This document shows positions 47,963 to 54,355 of a stretch of 54,355 bases of DNA, in pieces. The stretch comes from Lingula anatina. Taxonomy: Eukaryota > Brachiopoda > Lingulata > Lingulida > Lingulidae. Each line of letters starts with the position of its first letter. Position 1 is the first letter of the stretch. The notes beneath the pieces are model-generated. The model worked only from the letters and a program-made list of their open reading frames with translations, had not been told where the DNA came from and ran no database searches. The DNA is taken from NCBI RefSeq assembly GCF_001039355.2, contig NW_019775783.1, positions 115,504-169,858 on the forward strand. Direction: 5' to 3'. The translations under genes were made by a program, and so were the position numbers.

Positions 47963-50900
47963 CGTTTGAACATATCAAGTCTGCAATGACTGCGCCAAAA
48001 ATAATGCCACATAATAATCAAAACATTACCTAAGTAAAAGTAAAGTTACATTTTCAATTTTATCAATATAAGGTAATTATTTGATGCCGTTGACATTCCT
48101 GTTATAACGGGGCCTACGCCATGTATCAAGTCATTTTGTAAATTAGTTTGCAATTTATATGTAATACGTTTAACACCCAAACCCAATATAGAGGTGCATT
48201 TCACAAGTTCAAGTCTCAAAAAATGAAATTGAATGAATTCGATGTATTATCCAAATTTTTAAAACTTACATGTGTATAGAACAAAAATCCACAAATGTCC
48301 CAATTTTACGCCCACGTGTTTCTGTTTTGTAAGCAAATAAATTGATAACCGTTTGAAGTGAAAAAAGCGTAAGAAAGAACATACGTTACCACTGAATCGC
48401 CTGATACAAACACGATCATTAGTTGAGCGCTGTGGAAATTTGTGAAGCTAAACACTATCAGAACCCTATGAGTCATTAATAATGGAAAAGTGATAGGAAA
48501 ATACTTTTAAATTGACCAGATCTAGGAAAATTACTTTCAAACTAAAGATCATTTTTCTTTACAATGTCCACGTTGATGACTCTTTCAATAGCAGTAATTG
48601 TCAATTGTATAGAGAATTGAAAACTTTGTTACCTAAAAGTTATCTACCACTGGTCATATTAGTCGTGAATTTAAAACTCATTGGCAGTTTCAAATTTTGG
48701 GTATATTAGTTACAATACCAACTACGCCTCGCATCCATCGCATACCGTAATGTAACGTATGTTCCACAGCCATAGAAAAGATACGGGACACGAGTTTAAT
48801 AAATATTGATAAGATATTTTTTCGCTTTTTTTTCGTGGAATATATTGAGGTGTTTAAAAGTAACTCAGAAATCAAAAGTGATAACATATTTACACAAACA
48901 CGATCCGCGTATCAAACGTCTTAATCATTTGCATGTAAAGAAAGGCGGATCCCAGAAACATCTTACCTACCACGAAGCCTTTTTCAACACACCTATAGGT
49001 TTTCCAATACAGCAGAGAATTCGTTCAAAATGAGCTTTACTATCCTCTCTGAAAAGTGTAAATTGTCTTGCGGATTTCGGCACTTTTGGGAATTAAAAAA
49101 ATGTATATATATATATAATGTGTGTTCCATCTATAAAAAGTAAGTGGCTCACAAAATTACGTTTTTTTAAAAGTCTTTCCATTGAGTGAGTATAAGAAAC
49201 AGGTATCACTTTAGAGTTCTAGGGTCTCTACGGTCCTTATCAGTCGCTATTTAAGACAAATTATAGGCTGCATGATTTCTTGTAAAAGTTTCCTTGAGAT
49301 TTCTTAGATGTTCATACTGTGTTTTTACATTGCCAACGTGCTGGATGATTTTTTTTTTTTTTTTTTTTTTTGGTTACCGGCGCTCTTGGCCTCTAGTCGT
49401 CTCGTTCAAAAAAATCGTATACAGCTTGCCTTTTTTCCCTGCTACTCCCATCCGTCGACTTTTCGACAAGTTCATCCCCTTTTCGCGAGTTCTCGACCAA
49501 TGATTCCGGCAAATGCCAGTAGCAGCTGAAAGAAATCTGAGACAACGGTACGTCTTCGCAATCTTCTCACCCACTATATTATGAAAAATTTCATCTTACT
49601 TCTAGGTGTAACTCGTTAAACTTGACCCACTGTAGCTAAAAAATCATTTTATATAAGTCATATTTTTAGGATGATGAGTCTTATTGGATATTATATGTAT
49701 ATATAATATTATTTTTATCCCTAAGGATAAAGGCAACAATTTGCTACATTGTTATTATTGCTAAAATAATTAGGGTAGTGGCGTTATAAAATAAAAGCGG
49801 CCTTGTTTGACCAAATCTTGAACAATCGATATTCTTTGTTGCCTTCTTTTTGTTCTAAATAAGACTATGAAAGTTTGTGGTACACTGGGATGGAGGAGAC
49901 ATAAAAGTAATTGCTTCTGCACAGTGTTAGCTTGGGTCCATAGCCTGCTGTATGGTGCGTTCTGTCTTAATTTTGGGGCATGTGGAAAATTCAGGTGGTT
50001 CCGTATTTCGTCTTCTACAATGGCTAATCGTTGCCGGATAGCATTCTCCCTCTTTCATTAACCTGTGACTGTAGTTCTTTAATTGTTCATTGTGACTGCC
50101 TTCAGTTTCTTCTCAATCGTTTCCACGTTGTGGCCACCTCGCACACACAACAAGTCTCTCAGGTGGTGATTGCCGTGGACTTGCCTCGGCAACTTCTATA
50201 GCAGCTAGGAGCTCTTCTTTCCTTTGGTGAAGTCTACGTTTTCGTGATTTAGTCTTTGCATGCCTCTTTTGTCTTTCACGACATTTATAAGGAGGCGGAA
50301 GGTAGGCCTACATAGTATTTTGAACCCGTTTTCTTTCGCTTCCAAATAAGCGTCACCCTCTTTTTTTCTTTTTTTTTTTTTTACGAGATCGATATTTTTT
50401 TAAATCTCAGCTCTTGTTTTCGCATTTTTCTGAAATAATGATGTTCCGTTCGGTATCAATGTATATGGCACTGCGCTCACTGCGCTCGTTGGCGATTATT
50501 TCTTTCTTGCATAGTCTTGTTTGACATTTATTTCCGTCTGTGACATTCATTTCTGTATTTGAATTAAATATTTTATTACGGCAAAATCATTTACTTCGCC
50601 TACATCGTTACTGAGGATTTTATGGATTTATTTACACTTGTAACTAACCTCATCTAATCTTTAGCTCGAGCAGACGTCAGAAAGAACCACCTGACATCTC
50701 AAACAGAAGCTAGTTTTTCTTTTAGAGCCAATTTCGGGCACAAGTAGATTTTCACTGGTAACGTATGTTCCGGTAACGTATGTTCCAGGCCACCTAATTT
50801 TTATTTTCATAACGTGTTCTTATATGTTTTGAAGTGATTCAATCATGTTAAATTAAATATGATGTAAGGACGTTTTTTTATAAATATTTAAACCGTAACT

Positions 50901-53900
50901 AATGGGGTCTGCGTCATGGCTAATACTAGGTAACGTATGTTCCCTAGGAAAATTGACAAAATGTTTCATTTTGTACAAGTACTTGGTGCAAGAGAAAACA
51001 ATGTTTTCTTTTGCTGACAGAAAAATATATAGTGATTCCATGATAGTTTGACATTTCAGATATAATATTTGGAGCACGAGGGGAAAAATAATTTATTTAA
51101 TGCTTATTTTACTGTCGGTAGGGTGTATTTTTCCCGTTTTTTTAATATTCAGTGACAGGCAAACTTAAGTCGCTAAAAAGCAATTAATTGCTCTATACAG
51201 AAGCTTTTCGTAATTTTTTACAACGTTATACTTGAAGGAGATAAATTAAAGAACAAAACCCGTGATGATTGAGTTTTCAAAGTGATTAAAACGTTTCCAC
51301 AGCTAGACGTTATGCATTTGTGACAGTAACGTATGTTCCTTTTTGGGGTTAGATGATGAATTATTTTTTATTATTCGTTGTCCCAGGAAAGTGAAACTTT
51401 AATACAAACTTCTTTATGTGGGACCCTAAAATAATCAAACATAGTTTGTAATCTGTGCACTACACATTTTTAGGAACATGTCTGTGACATCGTTTGCACC
51501 TCTATATTGGGTTTGGGTGTTAAGTGTCCAATGAAACTTGGCATGATTCAAAGCATAAAATTTGTGCTCACGACTCGAAACTGTGAAAGCATTTTCCTCA
51601 GAGCTCTCGATAAAGACAACTTCCACAACAATTGTTAGCCTCAGTTTGAATTGTTTGAACGATGTAAACGTATTTTTCTGACCGCAGCTATAGCCAGTAC
51701 CACGGGCAGTCTGCTCAACGCAAGCCTCTCGGCGCCTTCTGGCAATGGGACGACAAGCGCAGCCGATCAGGCGGTAAGAAAATATCTGTTTGTTTGTTTG
51801 TATGTCACTCTTCATTTTGTCGCATGGAGCAACTTTTATTTAGCTAAGGGAACAGCATGGCGATCGAAATCAACTGACATGCGTGTTGCACTTATTTTTT
51901 CGTACTCTTTTATAACTTTTTTTTATTTTCTTCACATTTCCGACTTTGAAAATCCTCCACGTTTTTTAACCCTATACATGCAGTAGATAATGTAGCGCTG
52001 CTGAGCGTCACATTGTTACCACTTACAATTATTTTTGTTTCATTGATTAAATAAATTAATAATATAATGTAACTGCAACCCTGTATTATTTTTGGTTCAC
52101 TAGGCCAGGGCTGAAAAGTCTGGAAAGCTCGTGGACTCCATGCTTGACACCATGACCTCAGTACTAGAAAGATCTACAAACACAGATCCAATTGTTATCT
52201 CGACTCCAGCCCTTGCACTGGCCGTACAGAAGCTGCAGTCCGGCCCAGCGTCTAGTCTTAATTTAAGCACCTCGTCAGCGTCAGTCGGGATAACGGGAGG
52301 ACTGCAGCTTGCGGCAGGGACGTTTGCTAAGGCGAGTGCGTTAGGCGTTAGCCATGTTACGGCGGTTTAATCGAAAAATACACAATAATTATTTAATTTT
52401 AATAGACTTGATGGAGCTTGTGCATTTGAACTATTCGCTTCAGATACAGGGAGCATGGCCAGATTGTCTTTTTTTCGGATTCGATCTTCATTAGATTTTA
52501 TCAAATTACTCCGTAAAGCGCGCATGGCCCAACGTCGGCTCCCTTAAGTTCTGAAACTGCATATATCATTCGAAAATATCACTTCACTTTTTCTAGGTGG
52601 CAGCAAACAGATTTAACCCATACAGGTACAGTGAAGGTGGCAGCAATATCACATCCCAAGTCACCAGCATCAATATGCAGACCGGAAACGGAAGCGCGGT
52701 GAATCTTGGGAACTCTTTTGTCGATTTTGAAATACCCGTGACACTAGAGTTTCAGGAGACAGAGGCCGATATGGAAAATATCACAGCGCAAAAGGGAATT
52801 TCTCAGACGATTGAAATATCCGATGGGTCGCAAAATTTGTTCCAGGTTATCCGACCTCCCTCGGATCGGACGACGTATTTCTATGGCAGGCGTGATGGGG
52901 AGGCAACCAACAGCTCGTACGATTTCAGAGTCGCGATTAATGGCGCATCGTCATCCGTAAGTATTCGTTCTGCAAGAATATTCTCCAGAAATCGTGCTGT
53001 TATATAGCAGGGCAGATGGCTCCTCTTTGAGCTTACTATTATCTTTTTTATATACATGTATTGGTACCAGTAGCATGGTTAAAAATTATCAGACTTAATG
53101 GCACCAATAATGAGTAGCAACTTATTTACCCTCTTAAGAAAAAATTGTGAATAGAAAATTAACTAAATTGTCCTTTTGTAATAATTAGCCCTATAAAGTT
53201 TCAACAAACGTCGGCGCGACTGAAATGAAATTTATAAATACCTTCTTCACTTTCTTTTCAGCGCAAAAAGAGATCTACAACGGCATCAAGTCAACCAGAT
53301 GTCAATAGCACCATCACTGTAGACGTGAGTATGGGCGTATACGGTACCTTTATCTTGGTCTTATTTTAAATCACATACACATGAGGCCTTGGTATTGAGA
53401 CGTACAGTCTTGGAAAGCTTCAGTACACATAGTCGCAAATTATCTTTTAAATTTCATTTGAATAGAATTATATTTAAAATTTATTGCTGTGTCTTATATT
53501 CGTGCCTTGAGATTCCACGTTTGATTTTTTTAATCGAAAATTAACAAGAGTTATAGAAGCCACAATCCGCACAGTGACCTAAAACATGGCGTGGGTCTAC
53601 AGCAATAACTGACTGTTATCTTTTACAAAAAAACATTGTCTGTTTAAGATATCCATCTCACATACAGTGTTTATTTTAAACGCAGCATTTTATATGTCCC
53701 AAATTGTCCGCGTCTACCTGTTCATTTCATTTTCCAGGTGTCACAGGATAGCAACGGGGAGTTGTCGTTGTACGTTCCTGCCGAGGGCCTTGACGGAGCG
53801 TCCTCGTTTAATCTGCTCATTCTTGCTGATGGCGGTAAGTTCAGTGTGCTGTGTTTGCTACCTGGTTAAGAAAAAACAACAGCGTCACGAAAGTGTGATT

Positions 53901-54339
53901 ATGCACAGTCCATTGTTGTAAACCGCAACTTAATTTGCCTCATTTTTTTTCTCTTTTTAATGCTCGACATTAGAATGAGATTGCTGTTTACGTATTGCCT
54001 TAAACAGTGAAATAATAACTTATCTTCAGATAATCAGGTCATTTTACAAGAAGTACGGATATGATTTTAATTTGCAATTCTTTTGAAATGCATAATCTAC
54101 ATGTAAATAACGCTGCACCAATAGTTTTTCCGTTTTCATGTAAAAGACGGTGTTCGATATTATTGATAGGGGACGGAGCTAATTCCATCATTTTATCTCA
54201 GACAATAAAGCTGAAATTTTCTTTTACAGTTGGCAGTGCCAATGGAAGCAGTCAAAAGTTGACGATGAAGTCGACGGTGATCAACCCCCGTTTTTACAAC
54301 GCGGCCACGAAATCTTGGAACTCCTCTTCCGGGTTACAG
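35085..54339 (+). CDS. Polycystin-1-like receptor with C-type lectin and nine sushi domains (5' part, 1227 codons)
   Basis: Exons: 35085..35148, 36125..36308, 37070..37185, 37711..37851, 38656..38859, 41459..41662, 42106..42303, 42590..42796, 43424..43621, 43927..44133, 44569..44778, 44922..45128, 45298..45534, 45810..45904, 46275..46316, 47201..47335, 47762..47849, 51688..51773, 52104..52331, 52597..52956, 53262..53324, 53738..53834, 54230..54339. They total 3681 nt, in frame throughout. Order: signal peptide (MVRILLMTLTAFLYSV), one C-type lectin domain (about 22-168), nine CCP domains (169-792), then the GAIN-like region. The stretch NPYRYSEGGSNITSQVTSI and the late NPRFYNAATKSWNSSSGLQ correspond to the polycystin-1 extracellular region just before the GPS. 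Known of the family: large surface receptors with GPS, PLAT and 11 helices that partner TRPP channels. These later parts lie beyond the right edge. The ATG follows TATTTCAG directly, so an upstream noncoding exon is likely. Confidence 0.85.
36333..36394. repeat. (TA)n microsatellite
   Basis: About 31 TA units starting 25 bases after the donor of lectin exon 1. Confidence 0.95.
36745..36907. mobile_element. MITE family 2, copy 3 (about 163 bp)
   Basis: Same orientation as the copy at 4623, ending GCATTACACATTACACCGG. Located in intron 2 of the polycystin-like gene, between the two halves of the lectin domain. Confidence 0.7.
37254..37304. repeat. (TTA)n microsatellite
   Basis: About 17 TTA units in the intron after the second lectin exon. 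Confidence 0.95.
38094..38150. repeat. (GA)n-rich microsatellite
   Basis: Imperfect GAGA/GATA run in the intron before CCP exon 1. Confidence 0.85.
39064..41017. mobile_element. Pogo/Tc1-mariner-type DNA element (1954 bp) with TA target duplication
   Basis: Begins GGGGAGAGCGGGGTTGG, ends with the inverted CCACCCCGCTCTCCCC, and is flanked on both sides by TA. Inside each end there are more copies of a GGGTNAGTTGGAAC-type motif (39270..39330 and 40580..40650), which look like subterminal transposase-binding repeats. The only coding remnant is a minus-strand frame at 40099..39833 resembling a transposase tail. The element therefore seems non-autonomous. It lies within the intron between CCP exons 1 and 2. 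Confidence 0.8.
39833..40099 (-). pseudogene. Transposase C-terminal remnant (pogo/Tigger-like)
   Basis: The frame contains LPSPEEVLQHTKA, RPVPKAHRRSPKIKRRKR and RSDTPENELFEKEKAK. A Pro-x-Pro-Lys-Ala segment followed by a basic run and S/T-DTPE is typical of the tail of pogo-type DDE transposases in invertebrates. No catalytic domain is present. The match is to motif style only, recognised by eye. Confidence 0.5.
41264..41288. repeat. Poly(A) tract
   Basis: About 25 adenines in the intron before CCP exon 2. Confidence 0.85.
42488..42520. repeat. (CT)n microsatellite
   Basis: About 16 CT units, 70 bases upstream of the CCP exon at 42590; may add to the polypyrimidine character of the acceptor. 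Confidence 0.9.
44522..44564. repeat. (TTA)n microsatellite touching a splice acceptor
   Basis: About 14 units run directly into TATGCAG|GT, the acceptor of the seventh CCP exon at 44569. Confidence 0.95.
47922..47962. repeat. (CTAT)n microsatellite
   Basis: About ten units, 70 bases after the donor at 47849. Confidence 0.95.
48377..51339. mobile_element. Probable DNA transposon remnant marked by TAACGTATGTTCC motifs
   Basis: TAACGTATGTTC(C) occurs at 48388..48377 (inverted) and, in the forward sense, at 48753, 50759, 50774, 50931 and 51327. The outermost two face each other as inverted ends of a unit of about 2.96 kb. Minus-strand coding remnants lie inside: 50280..50137 (48 codons, very basic, RERQKRHAKTKSRKRR then LHQRKEELLAAIEVAEASP) and about 49553..49390 (VYDFFERDD then a stop). 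All lie in the 3.8-kb intron 47850..51687 of the polycystin-like gene. The extent and superfamily are uncertain. Confidence 0.5.
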
Positions 54340-54355
54340 GTAGCTTATATACAAG

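Larger units (their letters stand above)
45810..54339 (+). other. GAIN-like (pre-GPS) region of the polycystin-like gene
   Basis: Ten exons. The first six (45810 to 52331) encode Ser/Thr/Ala/Leu-rich helices (for example NLLDSLNISALTSPSAIADA and KLVDSMLDTMTSVLE), typical of the helical GAIN subdomain A. From 52597 on, beta-rich sequence follows (SFVDFEIPVTLEF, QTIEISDG). RKKR at 53262..53273 is a dibasic furin-type site. The last complete exon ends SSSGLQ, where polycystin-1 continues into the GPS. The final 16 bases of the window are intron. Confidence 0.75.

Noticed and set aside
1-54355. tRNA, rRNA, CRISPR arrays, hammerhead ribozymes
   Set aside because: I looked for B-box-like GGTTCRANTCC, repeat-spacer patterns and CTGATGA...GAAA cores and saw none that could be supported by eye.

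Overview
This window is animal nuclear DNA. Its genes are split into short exons with GT-AG introns, the DNA is AT-rich, and it is full of microsatellites, poly(A) tracts and small DNA transposons. Nothing in it is bacterial or viral. The gene content (a polycystin-1-like receptor with a C-type lectin and sushi domains, a Cys-rich secreted cytokine-like family), the low gene density and the frequent TACATGTA-type words suggest a marine invertebrate, perhaps a mollusc or another non-vertebrate. I cannot fix the phylum from sequence alone. There is one 476-base assembly gap.

Left part (1-17.3 kb): a three-gene cluster of small secreted Cys-rich proteins, called here copies A (minus), B (plus) and C (minus), plus an orphan promoter/5'UTR copy D (minus) whose coding exons are missing. 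All three genes share a noncoding first exon, a 120-nt signal-peptide exon, a 107-nt Cys-rich exon and a 3' exon. The core motif YCGYGKCNIFGCACDGGC closely resembles the core of Diedel, the insect immunomodulatory cytokine. All four promoters carry a TTGA(T/A)-N5-ATCAA palindrome. Embedded between D and A, on the minus strand, is the 3' part of a type I membrane protein with one VWA domain and a Ser/Thr/Pro-rich repeat stalk.

Middle part (18.5-28.5 kb): a complete minus-strand gene of six coding exons for a 144-residue four-transmembrane protein with an N-terminal Cys cluster, LAPTM/DUF4728-like, and a two-exon plus-strand gene for a small secreted protein with a VWC-like Cys pattern. Between and after them are long stretches with no gene I can support.

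Right part (35.1-54.3 kb): the first 23 coding exons (1227 codons, all phases consistent) of a plus-strand polycystin-1-like gene: signal peptide, one C-type lectin domain, nine sushi/CCP domains each on its own phase 1-1 exon, then the GAIN-like region. The window ends before the GPS cleavage site, PLAT domain and membrane helices. Its introns hold a 1954-bp pogo/Tc1-mariner-type element with TA target duplication and a degraded transposase tail, and a second repeat-rich element marked by six copies of TAACGTATGTTC(C).

Most open frames in the window are chance frames in AT-rich or microsatellite DNA. The coding calls below rest on reconstructed splice junctions with matching phases.
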